From positions 197,162,559 to 197,226,558 of the forward strand of contig OZ010788.1 in NCBI GenBank assembly GCA_963932465.1: 64,000 bases of DNA, in the 5' to 3' direction. The translations under genes were made by a program, and so were the position numbers. Every line of letters starts with the position of its first letter. Positions within the stretch are counted from its first letter, which is position 1. The stretch comes from Maratus speciosus. Taxonomy: Eukaryota; Arthropoda; Arachnida; Araneae; Salticidae. Of this stretch, positions 1 to 11,548 are shown in pieces. The notes below the pieces were generated by a model that was not told where the DNA came from, made no database searches, and was given only the letters and a program-made list of their open reading frames with translations.

Positions 1-1440
1 CGGGAAAATAACACAAAATTTGTCAATCAGTCATTGAAAAAAAAAAAAATCATGAATTTCGTCAATCCTATGCAGTAAAAAAATCGTGGATTTCACGAGT
101 CTGTCATTTAAAAAATCACAGTTTTTGTGTCTGTGGTGGAAAACTAGCACGAAATCATCAGTCAGTCGCAGAAAAGTGTTGCGAAATTCACCAATCAGAC
201 GTGGGAAAAATATAGCAAAATTGGTCAATTAGTTGTGGAAAAATATCACAATTTATCATCAATCATGGAAAAAATATAACAAAATTCATCAATCAGTCGT
301 TGAAAAATATCACAATTTATCATCAATCATGGAAAAAATATAACAAAATTCATCAATCAGTCGTTGAAAATATCACAATTTATCATCAATCATGGAAAAA
401 ATATAACAAAATTCATCAGTCAGTCGTGGAAAAATATCACAATTTATCATCAATCATGGAAAAAATATAACAAAATTCATCAGTCAGTCGTGGAAAAATA
501 TCACAATTTATCATCAATCATGGAAAAAATATAACAAAATTCATCAGTCAGTCGTGGAAAAATATCACAATTTATCATCAATCATGGAAAAAATATAACA
601 AAATTCATCAATCAGTCATGGAAAAATATCACAATTTATCATCAATCATGGAAAAAATATAACAAAATTCATCAATCAGTCGTGGAAAAATATCACAATT
701 TATCATCAATCATGGAAAAAATATAACAAAATTCATCAGTCAGTCGTGGAAAAATATCACAATTTATCATCAATCATGGAAAAAATATAACAAAATTCAT
801 CAGTCAGTCGTGGAAAAATATCACAATTTATCATCAATCATGGAAAAAATATAACAAAATTCCTCAGTCAGTCGTGGAAAAATATCACAATTTATCATCA
901 ATCATGGAAAAAATATAACAAAATTCATCAGTCAGTCGTGGAAAAATATCACAATTTATCATCAATCATGGAAAAAATGTAACAAAATTCATCAATCAGT
1001 CGTGAAAAAATATCACAATTTATCATCAATCATGGAAAAAATATAACACAATTCATCAATCACTTGTGGAAAAATATCGCAAAATTCATCAATCAGTAGT
1101 TGAAAAATATTGCTAAATTCATTAATAGATTGTTGACAAAAATTGCGAATTTCGTCGATTACTTGCGGCTAAAAGAATTAAGAATTTCGTTAGTCAGATG
1201 TAGGAAAAAATCACCTATCGGTCGTTGAAATAAATTATATTTTTTATTAATCATTCACAGAAAAATATTGTGAAATTTGTAAATTGCTCGTTGTTAAAAA
1301 TTGAGAATTTTTAACAGTCAGGCACGAAAAATATCACAAAATTCGTCAGTTGGTCGCTGCAAAAAATCGTGAATTTCACCAATCAGTCATTAAGAATAAG
1401 TGCAAATTTTGTCAGTCACTTGCAAGGAAAATATCACGAA
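1..1440. repeat. Minisatellite array, 64-bp unit of two ~32-bp halves
   Basis: The core (about 244-1064) repeats every 64 bp. Each unit has two related halves: one contains AATATCACAATTTATCATCA and the other contains ATATAACAAAATTCATCAGT. Core copies are nearly identical. Copies towards both ends (1-240 and 1065-1440) are much more diverged and follow a simpler single-half pattern of about 32 bp, roughly TGGAAAAA..AATTTCGTCA. This is the usual picture of a tandem array that grew from its centre. The array runs off the left edge, so its full length is unknown. No reading frame in it looks like a protein. Confidence 0.93.
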
Positions 1441-3300
1441 ACAAATCGCTGTACATTTTCTAGCGTTATGAGGAGAAAATGAAACACTGCTTAAAAAAAT
1501 CTTGTGGATTTTGTTGGATTTAATTTAAAATTTTCTATTAAAAAAATAATCTTTCTAATGATTTCTCTAAATTGGAATAATTTTGGAGGCGTGCTTTTAA
1601 ATAAGAGGTATAGATTATTAGGTTATGGTTGTAATATTTTCAACAAACTAATTTAGAAATTAGTTTCATATCTAGACAATAAAATCGGATGCAACTGTCA
1701 ACTTCACATTTTATGCATAACATTTATACAAATCAGCATTTCTTTTTTTATATATATACTGCAATCATTCTTTAATTATATTCCTAAATATTTTCTTGCA
1801 TTTCTTTTTTGTTTGAAAATATTTTCTTTGTATAATATTGAAATGTAAATTTTAATGATTATCTCTTAAAACCAAGAATTAATAGTCTAATCAAATGATG
1901 TTGGTCAACCAAACCAACTTTCACTGTTACGTTGACAAACATGCTTCCTAAAACCCTGTTGTAAACATCAGTTTTATATTGTGCCTTTTTTAGTTTTTTC
2001 TCTACCTTTCTCTTTACTTTAATTGGATGTTAACTCAGCTGCTTTATGAACTCTTATTCATTATTTACATCATGCAAATTTAAAAGCCTTCTGCTTAAAG
2101 TATTTTTACATGCTTTTATTTAGCATTAATTGTTGCCTATCTGATTCAAATCTTGCAAATAATTTTAGACCCATTTCCATCGAACTGATTTTCTTCAACG
2201 TTACACACACATTCATTGTTGAGAGGGACGTCATTTTGAGTGGGCAAGTTAGGGTGATTGCCCCTCAACCTCTGAGGTTTTTTTTTTTTTTTTTTTATCA
2301 TTATGTTTCCTTTATTTTGTTTTATTAGTTAAATGTTTTATTATTTTTACTAAAATATTAATAATTCGGTGTTTGATTTTCATTTAAGATTGTTATAATA
2401 AATTACTAGATAGTACCCGTCAAGATTTGACGGTAAATAACTTGAATGTTCCATTAGAAAAATTGATTCTTGAATGAATTGAAAAATTCTTGAATTTTTA
2501 ATTAGTTGCTTTTAAATTAATTATTGAAATCTTGACAAATTTTTATATTGCATAAGTGATTCCTATTTCTTGAATGCGAGCTAGAGGGTGCTGTCAGTCT
2601 AACCTATTGAATGGAGTGAAAGAACTTTAAGTTTATAATTTACAACCAGTTATGCTTGCCTTTTATCAGAAATTTACCAAAAAATACTGGACAGAGCATT
2701 TATTTTTATTACTTACTACGGTCTTATTTTTTTTTTTTTAAATAACAATATCTATTTTTATTTTTTTAACTACACGACTTTTAAAAGCTGCCATGTTTAT
2801 AAAAGCTGTCTTTATTTATATCGGTGTCATTCTCTAAAAGCCTAATTTTGAAACTTGATGCAACTAACGATTTATAATATATATTTTTTATTACTTGAAT
2901 TTCATTATACCTTTTTCTTCATCTTCTAAATATTAAACCATGTATATCAAGATAATTTATTTTATAGTTCTTGTATGAATATTTTCATTTCTTTCCGTTT
3001 TATTATTATTTTTTTTTTATGGAAAAGAATGGCAAGCTTTTCTTACTGACTCACACACCTATATATTCTTGATAATGGTCAGAAAACAAAAGTTGTAGAT
3101 CAGCTCAATTTATTTAATTTATAATTACACTAAATATTTAAAAAAAAATAGCAGAAAATATCAAAAATACTTTTTCAAAATATTTTTGAGTGTTAAATTT
3201 TATTTAATGATAAACCATTCAAATAATAATAATAAAAATAAAATAAAAATCATATAACTTCTCCTACTAATAAAATATGTCATTATCGAAATGAATTATC
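1441..3300. other. AT-rich DNA, no gene recognised
   Basis: I see T-rich and A-rich stretches and short homopolymers (for example a T run at 2279-2296), but no supported coding or RNA feature. Short frames such as that at 2110-2328 have no recognisable motif. A small inverted motif at about 2417-2432 (ACCCGTCAAGATTTGACGG) resembles the outer end of the palindrome at 46708-47849. Confidence 0.5.
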
Positions 3301-3327
3301 GCCAAAAATGGTACAGAAATCATTTTG

Positions 3328-3410
3328 ACGGGGGTTGGGTTCGAACCTGCGTCGTCTACAAAAGTTCAGACCTTTAAACTGGTGCTTTAGACCACTCTGC
3401 TAACCAGACC
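3328..3410 (-). pseudogene. tRNA-Leu-like sequence (SINE head or tRNA pseudogene)
   Basis: Read on the minus strand, this segment has a pol III A box (TAGCAGAGTGGTCTAAAGC), an anticodon-arm-like stretch with TAA in the loop position, an extra arm of the class II type, and a B box (GGTTCGAACC). The layout matches tRNA-Leu. The acceptor ends (5' GTCTGGT against 3' CCCCGTC) do not pair, and the T stem has mismatches, so it is not a working tRNA. It could be the head of a tRNA-derived SINE whose tail runs to about 3225, where a simple ATT/AAATA-rich stretch lies. Confidence 0.55.
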
Positions 3411-3618
3411 TGCCCTTTCCTTCCCCTAAATGGAAGATCTAGTAAATTTAACTTCACGCATGCGCAAATGCGTGAATTTTTTTGACTGAACTTACAGAAT
3501 CAGGTTTATGTTTTAATATATATGATAACAATAAAAATGTGAATTTATTATGTCCAACAAGAAAATTTTTATCCTTTTTGCAAGAAAAATCTTAAATGGC
3601 ACTGCTCCTTGTGTAGCA

Positions 3619-3925
3619 CAATGCAATATTCATTTTATATCAGGGGAAGGGTCCAGAGACGAAAACATTCTTTGGTGTTTTTGATTGAAATCTCATATTA
3701 TGAACTGATTTTACTTGAATCTTCCATACAAGCTCATTGTCAGTGGCAATGTAATATTCATTTTATGTTAGGGCCATACCTTCTTTGGGTGTCCATAGAC
3801 AAAACAATTAGAATGAAATCTCATTTCTTATGAACAGATTTTGCTTAAATGTTGTAAATAAGTTCATTGTTTTTAACAATGCAATATCCATTTATTATCA
3901 GGGATAGGGTCCAGGCGCAAAAAAT
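3619..3925. repeat. Three degenerate tandem copies of a ~129-bp unit
   Basis: The motif CAATGCAATATTCATTTTAT and variants begin at 3619, 3747 and 3877, each followed by TATCAGGG- or TTAGGG-like sequence and a GGGTCCA(G/T)AG segment. Spacings are 128 and 130 bp. The short frame at 3609-3833 lies inside the repeat and shows no protein motif. Confidence 0.65.
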
Positions 3926-4965
3926 AGCAGATTTTATTTAGATTTTAAGTAAGTCCCAATTCGTTCAAAGATATAAGTTTTTTATCCACAGCACAGTCTT
4001 TTTAAAATGTCAGAGGACTGGGAAAAAAGTCTTTCCATTCTTAGATTTACTATCGGGATTTGCACAGTATTTTTTAGATTCCCACTTAAAATAACTCCAC
4101 TTTTTGAACATCCTGCTTAAAAATTTGGCTAGTATCTGAAAATACCTTTCTTTTTTTCCCTAGTACAGTGATGGAACAGCTGCGCCAATTGCAACTGCGC
4201 CAATTCGATAATAATTCTTGAGCAAAATCCATAGCTGCCAACTTGTACGGTTTGGCCGTACAATGTAAGGATTTTGTACTAAGTGTACGGCTGTACGGAT
4301 GAGCAGTACGATTGTACGGTTTTGCGCATGGAAAAACCGGTCGCGAACCGGGGTCAGAAAAACCCGAAGTAACCTTGAAATTGTAAAATTGTGCCCTCTT
4401 CTCAGTACACAAGTACCCAAAATCAGAATTTGTATAGTTTTCTTCTTCTTTTCCTTCCTCTCTTTCTCCTTTGAACCAGCAGTCCCAAAAAACACTAAAA
4501 ATTATATATTTTTTTAATTCACAGAGCCCAAAATAAAGCCGAAATTGTAAAATTTTTGCCTTTTTTTCCAGTTTGAGACTCAAAATAACATCAAAATAAT
4601 AAAGTTTTTGCTTTAACTTTCTTTCCTATCTCCCAGATCTTTAATTTGCAAGACCTGAAGAAGTATCGAAATTATAAAATTTTAATTTTTATTTGTTGCT
4701 TTCCATCAGATTTTTTGAATCTGTGGGACAAGAAGTAATACCTAATTTGTAAATCTCCCTCTCCCCCCATTCCCCACTTCTCTTGATACTCTTCCAGTAT
4801 AGGGACCTTGGTGAGAGAAGGAAATTTTTCATATTTTCTGGCAACCTATTTCCTATTTCATATAGACAACCAGCTTTTCAATATTTATACAATTTAGTTA
4901 ATACAAACAAGTCATTTATCTATTTTATTTTACAAACAGAAGTAAATTGTATATAAAGAACAGTA
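3926..4965. other. Intergenic or intronic DNA with inverted GTACGG motifs
   Basis: No gene is recognised. Between about 4170 and 4330 there is a doubled GCGCCAATT and several direct and inverted GTACGG/CCGTAC motifs, including TGTACGGTTTGGCCGTACAA. This suggests a fragment of an inverted-repeat element, but no matching ends or target duplication could be placed. The overlapping frames at 4086-4583 and 4160-4495 are low-complexity and have no domain. Confidence 0.4.
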
Positions 4966-4973
4966 GTAATAAT

Positions 4974-5906
4974 TAGAGATCGACCGAAAATTCAGTTTCA
5001 TTTTTGCCCCAAAATCTGAGTTTCGCCGAAAATGTGGCGGCTGAATATTCGGCCAGATCAAAACTGTCAGTATTCCAAAAATCTCATTTCTTCTTTCGGA
5101 AATTTTCAGCATTACTCATCGATTTGAGCTTTATTGGCTCAAATGAGACTATTTATTGCTCCGAACTTCGTTGTTTATAATTATCAGCCATGACTGACTC
5201 GACGTGAATGCAAATTATAAAGCAAACAATGCATATATAACTGAACTTTTTCCCTTTTCATTAAAAGCTGCAGACATAACAGTAATAGAAAATTTTCTGT
5301 TTGAAACCGCAGAATTGTTTCGAATAATCTTTGAGAAAGTTCTAGTATAACAGATGATCATTTACATAAATCATTATAAAAGAGAAATCGAGATGTGTAT
5401 ACATAAAACTAAAATATTTTTTAATTAAATGAAATTCGTATAATTAGAAAATCTTTCTGTGTCGCTACAGTCATAACAGTCTTCTTCATACAGTCATAAC
5501 AGTAATAGAAAATTTTCTGTTTGAAACCGCAGAAGTGTTTAGAATAATCTTTGAGAAAGTTCTAGTATAACAGATGATCATTTACATAAATCATTATAAA
5601 AGGGAAATCGAGATGTGTATACATAAAACTAAAATATTTTTTAATTAAATGAAATTCGTATAATTAGAAAATCTTTCTGTGTCGTTGACGAATTATGTTT
5701 TATTTTATATTAGTTTTGGGCAGGGAGCCAATTTGGGCTACATTTATAATTAATTAATAATTATGTATATTTATGTATGTATTTACTTTAATACATGCAA
5801 TTTAATTATTTAAAAAAATTTTGGATGTTTTCATTTTCGCCCGAAAATAGGAAGATCACTTAAATTCAGTTTCGGCCTTAAAAACCTGTTTTTCAGTCTA
5901 TCCTTA
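4974..5906. mobile_element. Decayed hAT-like non-autonomous element
   Basis: The left end TAGAGATCGACCGAAAA and the right end (reverse complement TAAGGATAGACTGAAAAA) form imperfect terminal inverted repeats. The flanks are GTAATAAT at 4966-4973 and ATAATAAT at 5907-5914, which match at 7 of 8 positions as an aged 8-bp target duplication. Subterminal sequence is rich in TTCGGCC/GGCCGAA, as in the hAT at 38700-39860. There is no transposase frame. It contains the direct duplication at 5275-5684. Confidence 0.5.
5275..5684. repeat. Direct duplication, ~190-bp copies 220 bp apart
   Basis: The segment 5275-5464 recurs at 5495-5684 with only a few substitutions. Both copies start CATAACAGTAATAGAAAATT and end TTTCTGTGTCG. 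The roughly 30 bp between them contain further CAGTCATAACAGT fragments. The low divergence shows the duplication is younger than the element that hosts it. Confidence 0.9.
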
Positions 5907-5914
5907 ATAATAAT

Positions 5915-6411
5915 GTATATAAATGAAATGTTTATGTATATATAAATAAATACATGCATAAACAAGCATAACAGTTCATCAGATTTATTTTCATAGCTGT
6001 TTATATCATTTGGCAACAAATCTCCCTTTATAAAACTTTAATTGCTCCAAGCTTTTTTAAAAAAATGCCAAGGCCCAAATTTATGGAGATTTATAAAAAA
6101 TAAAATAAATAAAAAATTGAGTTAATTGTATGGTTGAAGATAATCAACGATTCTCTACTATCTGTTAAATTACTGTTTAAAAAAACCTAGTATTCACAAT
6201 GATTTAATTGATAAAAGAGACATTTGACAATAAACGCAACTAGGTATTTGGAACTTTACAGCTCATTTTCTCAAATCATGATTTTGTCACTTACCACCTT
6301 TATCATCTGAGCTCTTCATATATTAATATCAATATTTTATGTGCATATACAGTTTTGGCATAAGTAAATTTTACTGCATATAAAATTTAATGTAGTTTGG
6401 TTTTTGTCTGA
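5915..6411. other. AT-rich stretch without recognised features
   Basis: I see nothing supportable here. This is the left flank of the large hAT element. It presumably lies in the last coding intron of the alpha-i gene, because the exon downstream is on the plus strand. Confidence 0.4.
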
Positions 6412-7124
6412 GTATGCATTAGTGATGGGCGATTCTGGAAAATTCAGGAATCGATTAAAATCGACATCGTATGAAACTGAATCGATCACAATAAGAATCG
6501 ATTCCCAAATTCTAGAATCGATACTTGAATCGATATTTCGATAGTCACAGATTCGCACAGATAAGCTCAAAAATATTAATTTCAAAACTTAGCGAATCAG
6601 CAGAGCCGTAGCGACCACCTCCCATACCTCACATTTAGAGGGTAGACAAAGTCAGGAGTCAGGGGCCCAGTCGTAAGCTATTACAGACCTTTGAGTCAAA
6701 TAAGTTTTTAACTTTTAAAATATTAGTTTTAAGATGTAATTTTACTAATATTGTAATTTAGATTTTATTTAAATTTATTTTTTAAGAAAGATCTCGGTTA
6801 AATACAAGTTGGAAATTGCGCGTCAAACGTGGCAAATGTGGTGCGCTCGTACTATAACAGTGCACTTCATAAGTGCATATCAATTTCATTCTGTTCGAAA
6901 GTCTGTAACATCCTTAAAATGCACTTGAAATAATTTTTTCCATTGGCCGTAATGTAATGGAAAACTTTTGACTGTCCCTGTAATTAAATCATTGTGATTT
7001 TCTTCCAGCCTGAATTAAAATTTAAATTTTCAGGGACATATTTCACGTTGCCATAAGAACCGATTTAGTATTCTTACAATTTGAGTTTAATAATGTAACT
7101 AGCAAAGTTTATTAAAGTTCTTTT

Positions 7125-7164
<40 letters not shown>

Positions 7165-7370
7165 CGCTGCAAGACGTGAAAATTTAGTTTTCTCAGAAGA
7201 AATAAAAATCAATTAATTTTACTGTCTTAGAAGGATGGTGGACGCACATGTATATTGCTTGGAAATCTTTAACATTATAGCTAGTAACTAGCGGGTTCCC
7301 CCTAATATGAAATCTCGAAGCGAACGAACCGCGAACCGGGTTCCCGCTGCCTACAGTACCGTATAGGTGT

Positions 7371-7451
7371 ACTCCCCCCCCCCCACCACCACCACCACTT
7401 TGCCCACCGGGTCGGAAAAACGCGCTCACCTCCCCCCCCCCCCCCCCCCCA
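7371..7451. repeat. Poly-C and CCACCA low-complexity tract
   Basis: C runs at about 7374-7384 and 7432-7450 flank a short CCACCACCACCACC stretch and a GC-rich CACCGGGTCGGAAAAACGCG segment. The minus-strand glycine-rich frame at 7193-7462 is an artefact of these runs. A related poly-C/CCACCA tract is at 42157-42183. Confidence 0.8.
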
Positions 7452-7588
7452 ATTTTTGACATTCATCATTTAAAATTTTTTTATTATGTGTTATAAACTA
7501 TCTTAAAATTTCAAACAAATCGCCCTGTTTTATTTTCTAATTTTGTTCTGCCCCTCCCCTCTATCCCCCCCCCCCTAAATGTGATGCG

Positions 7589-8255
7589 CCATTCTTTTTT
7601 ATAATTTTTTATCATGTGTTATAAACAATCTTAAAGTTTAAAACAGATCGCATTGTTAGATTTCCTAATTTTAACAAAATCGCGTTATGTTAGATCCAGA
7701 TTCCACCACCAGGGTGCGCACTCTATTCCTAACAAAACTGTGAACGAAACTCCGTTAAACAACCTATCAGTAGATATATTACTCAAGAGTGTGGCAATCT
7801 TGATCAAAAATTTAAGCTATTTGCCGAAATTACTATTCGGAAATAGTGGTAACTAAACTTTTGACTTTTTTATATTTAATAAGTAGCATTTATCTCAAGA
7901 CTCCGTCTAAAAACCCCACCTAAAACGGTAAGGAACGCTAAGGTTTAAAAAAAATTCTAGTGGCCTCCCCCTCCCCCCCCCCCCCCCCCGTCCCGAAACT
8001 TTCGCACCATTCTTTTTTAAACTTTTTCTTACGTGTTATAAACAATCTTAAAGTTTCGAACAGATCACCTTGTTAGATTTTCTACTTTAAATGAAATCGC
8101 GGTCTGTTAGTTCTATATTCCACCACCAGGGAGCGCAGTCTATTCAAAACAAAACTCCTTTATACAACCTATCCGAAGATACATCAGTCTAGGGGGTGGT
8201 AGTCTTAAGCAAGAATTCAAGATATTTGTGAAATTACTATTCGAAAATAGTGGTA
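7589..8255. repeat. Two diverged direct copies, 418 bp apart
   Basis: Copy 1 (7589-7845) and copy 2 (8007-8255) share CCATTCTTTTTT, GTTATAAACAATCTTAAAG, TTCCACCACCAGGG and TTACTATTCGGAAATAGTGG in the same order, with about one difference in five bases. A partial third relative, without the second half, is at 7460-7560. Related sequence recurs at about 42185-42300. This is non-coding internal structure of the surrounding hAT element. Confidence 0.75.
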
Positions 8256-9063
8256 TGAACACTTATAAAATTTTTTATATTGAAAAGGTAGTAATTATCT
8301 CAGCCCGTCGTCAAAGAACCGCACGCTAAACAGTAGAAAACATTAATGCTGCTATAAAAAATCACGTGACTGCCCTTTAAAAAAAAGCATTTAATAGAAA
8401 TAAACCAATTAGTCAAATAATAATTAATATCTCAGCTTGTAATTAAGATAATATTTTTTCGAATTTCTGAAAGGAGAATTTTTTTTTTTTTTTTTTTGCA
8501 TCCCCCTGTCCAAGTTTCGAATTTTTACGCCCCTTACATTCTAAGATGTGGTCCCCTTTTAAAACAGTACATAATTCTCGGGAATCACTTTGTTTAAATT
8601 GTTAAATATATTATTTGAAAAAAAAAGGTTTTAAAGCATTTTTAGCACGTATTTTCATACCTACACCCTTGAAAAAAAATTAATAACATACAAGAGATCC
8701 TTTAGTTTCGGAAAGCTCCGAAATTTCATAAAATTCAAAGTATCATAAATCAGTAAGTTTGGTTGTGAACGACTGGAATTTTTATAATACAACTTACACA
8801 AACACTTTGACAAACTTGTGAAATACCGCTTAACTAACGAGAACCTTGAGTCACGTGGCTTTAAACCAAGAATGATAAGTTTAAAATGGAAAAGAGACGA
8901 AATTTGTTATTACCATTCATAAATAGTGCTCACCAAGAGCTGCAGATATAATATCAGTGTTTAGTTGGTAAACAAATGACTCGGGAAGAATGTCAAAAAA
9001 GGTCCCATTGAAATTGGACCATAATTAAGAAAATTGGGATGGGGGGGGGGGGGGGAATGTATT

Positions 9064-9960
9064 GGTGACGAACTGGAAAAGTACAGCTTAATAAACTAGT
9101 AACCCAAATAAACTTGGCTCCTAAACTAAAAATATAACAATTTAACTTAGAAAGAAAAAGGCTCTTATGCGAAATTTGACAGCAGTTCTGCCTTTAAAAC
9201 AGTAAATCCGAAAGAATAAATATATATTCCTTTGAAATTACTGTCAAAAATATCAATAGAAAAGTTGGAGCACGATTGACCCTTACCAAAAAGAAGGAAG
9301 GCTAGAGACAGAAAATAAAAGATCACATTAAAAGCTTTCCAATGATATGTTATACGATAAGGTTTGGAAGAAACAAAAAATACCCCCCCCCCCCCCCCCC
9401 CCCCCCCGAGGGAGCAGGTAAGCCCCAAACGGTCGGAGGGGCGACCTCAAAAGTATCTTTGATCAAGGTTTCAAAATGTGGCTTTATAATAAAATAGAAC
9501 AAGAATTGGACATTTTAAAAATTGCATGCAAATTTTGAACGGCCCTGTAAATTAAGATTAGCGAGGAAAAGGGGAGAGGGGGGGGTGGAGAGATTAGAAG
9601 GGACGAACTTGAAAAATACAATATAATAAATTAGTAACCTGAATAACTAGGCTTCTAAACAAAAGTATAACGATTTAACCTAGTGTTGAATTCAGGGGGT
9701 AGCCCGGGAGGACACCCCTCCCGGGACATTGAAATGTCCCTCCCGTAAGTTTTGAGATTTTATGCTTTTTAATGGACAAATGTGCACCCCCCCCCCATTA
9801 CGGAACTCTGAAATACCCCCCCCCCCCCATCCCGACCGGAGTCGCATAAATCCCTCCCTGAGAAAAATACCTGCATTCAACACTGATTTAACCTAGAAAG
9901 TAAAAAAAAGGCTCTTATACAAAATTTTACAACAATTCTGGCACTAAAACAGCAAAATTG
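9064..9960. repeat. Direct repeat, second copy split by a MITE
   Basis: Sequence at 9064-9210 (GACGAACTGGAAAAGTACAG... onward to AACAGTAAAT) recurs at 9601-9680 and continues at 9894-9960 (to AACAGCAAAA). The second copy is interrupted by the small element at 9681-9885. The intact first copy therefore serves as the empty-site reference for that insertion. Confidence 0.75.
9681..9885. mobile_element. 205-bp hAT-type MITE with exact 8-bp target duplication
   Basis: Ends TAGTGTTGAATTCAGG and (inverted) CAGTGTTGAATGCAGG form the terminal repeats. The flanking 8-bp repeat ATTTAACC is at 9673-9680 and 9886-9893. The homologous uninterrupted sequence near 9140 (AATTTAACTTAGAAAG) has only one copy of this 8-mer, which confirms the insertion. 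The interior holds poly-C runs and a copy of the GAGATTTTATGCTTTTTAAT segment shared with the related insertions at 10777, 11039 and 11346. Confidence 0.85.
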
Positions 9961-10776
9961 GAAGAATTGATTCAACCCGAATCGTGGATCGACCGCGATG
10001 CGATTTGAATTGAAGTAAATCAAAACATAACGATTCGACATTGCATCTAAAGAATTGAAGTAAATCAAAAAAATAACGATTCTGAAGATCGCATCTGAAG
10101 ATCGACATCGGCATCGAATCTGAACTGAATCGATTCACCGTTTCTGATCCAAGGGCAGAATCGATGCGTTCATCTTTTCTTGCTTTCTTTTGTCTTTAGA
10201 AAAATAAAGTGTTATTTTCGTGAAAATTTTCGACTTCCGGTTTCTAAGGATTTATAGTTTTAGAACTTCTTGTCTGGAATACGATTTGACTATTTTTATA
10301 ATTTTTTTGTCTGTCAGTCTGTCTATTTGTTTGTCTCTGACAAAAAAATTGTGAGCGGTCTATTTCAAGAACTAATGCATGGAATCTGTTGAAACTTTAG
10401 ATTCAGTTAGACCTTCATATAAATTGGTGCTGATTACTTTTTGGTGAAAATCGCTCAACAGGTGGCGCTGCTATGCTGCATTTTTCATGATTTCCGCAAG
10501 ATTGCTATCTCAAGAACTAATGCACGAATATTCACCTAACTTCAGATTCAGTTTGACTTTGACATAAGTTGTTGAGGATTAGGTTTTGATGTAAATCTAC
10601 CGGCAGGTGGCGCTGCTATGCTGCATTTTTCCCGATTTTCGCAATAGCTCTATCTCAAGAACTAATACACGGATTTTCATAAAACCACATTCAGTTAGAC
10701 GTTGGCATAAATTGCTGCTTATTAGGTTTCGGTGTAAATCGCCCAACAGGGGGCGTTGCTATGCTGATTTTATCAG

Positions 10777-10957
10777 CAGAGTTGAATTCAGACATTTTTC
10801 TCCGGGAGGGACAGTTCAGAGCGGGAGGGGATTGGACTTTTGTACATTTTAATGTACAAAAAGCATAAAATCTCAAACTTTCTGGGGGGCATTTGAATGT
10901 TGCGATGGGGGGGGGGAGGAATGTTACCCTCCCGGGCCATCCCCTGAATTCAACACG
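10777..10957. mobile_element. MITE of the GTTGAATTCAGGGG family (copy 2)
   Basis: Left end CAGAGTTGAATTCAG and right end CTGAATTCAACACG are inverted, matching the element at 9681-9885. The interior includes poly-G runs and the shared GCATAAAATCTCAAA segment. The flanks (TTTTATCAG and TTTTTCAGG) give at most a degenerate target duplication. It lies inside the 145-bp tandem repeats. Confidence 0.65.
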
Positions 10958-11038
10958 TTTTTCAGGATTTAAATAATTTTAGGGATAATATCTCAAGAAC
11001 TAATGAACGAAATTTCATCAATTTTTAATGCACAAAAA

Positions 11039-11186
11039 CGTATTGAATTCAGGGCGTGGCCCTGGGGAAGGTGACATTCTCCTCCCCCCGAAACACTCAA
11101 AGGCCCTCCAGAAAGTTTGAGATTTTATGCTTTGTTGCGGGGGGAGGAATGTCACCCCCCCCGGGCCACCCCCTGAATTCAACACG
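11039..11186. mobile_element. MITE of the GTTGAATTCAGGGG family (copy 3)
   Basis: It starts CGTATTGAATTCAGGG and ends CCCTGAATTCAACACG. The sequence 3' of it (TTTTTCAGGATTTAA.. to about 11250) is nearly identical to that 3' of the copy at 10777-10957. This block probably arose by duplication of repeat unit plus MITE, or by insertion and gene conversion. Confidence 0.6.
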
Positions 11187-11345
11187 TTTTTCAGGATTTA
11201 AACAATTTTAGGGATAATATCTCAAGAACTAATGAACGAAATTTCATCAAACTTAATATTCTGTTAGACAATGCCATAAGTTATCCATGATTAGGTTTTT
11301 GTGTAAATGATATGACAAATTGTGCTGCCATGCTGCTTTTATCAA

Positions 11346-11548
11346 CAGTGTTGAATTCAGATATTTTTTCTCCGGGGGGGGGGAGGGGAATTTCTATGGT
11401 TCTGGCGAGGAACATTCTAGAGTTACGAGGGGGGAGGGGATTGGACTTTCGTCCATTAAGCATAAAATCTCAAATCTCCCTAGGGGACATTTCAATGTTC
11501 CGGGGAGGGGGGGGGGGGCACCCGTACCAGCCCCTGAATTCAACACTG
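11346..11548. mobile_element. MITE of the GTTGAATTCAGGGG family (copy 4)
   Basis: Left end CAGTGTTGAATTCAG and right end CTGAATTCAACACTG are a perfect 15-bp inverted repeat and start with the hAT-like CAGTG. The interior carries G runs and the shared GCATAAAATCTCAAATC segment. The 8-bp flanks (TTTATCAA and TTTTTAGG) do not match clearly. The plus-strand glycine-rich frames at 11312-11628 are caused by the G runs. Confidence 0.65.

Noticed and set aside
244..1064. Regular 64-bp array as a CRISPR-like locus
   Set aside because: Both halves of every unit are conserved; there are no variable spacers.
4086..4583. Minus-strand frame of 165 codons
   Set aside because: Low-complexity, overlaps another open frame, has no recognisable domain, and covers inverted GTACGG repeats.
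7193..7462. Glycine-rich minus-strand frame
   Set aside because: Produced by poly-C tracts; no conserved composition outside the runs.
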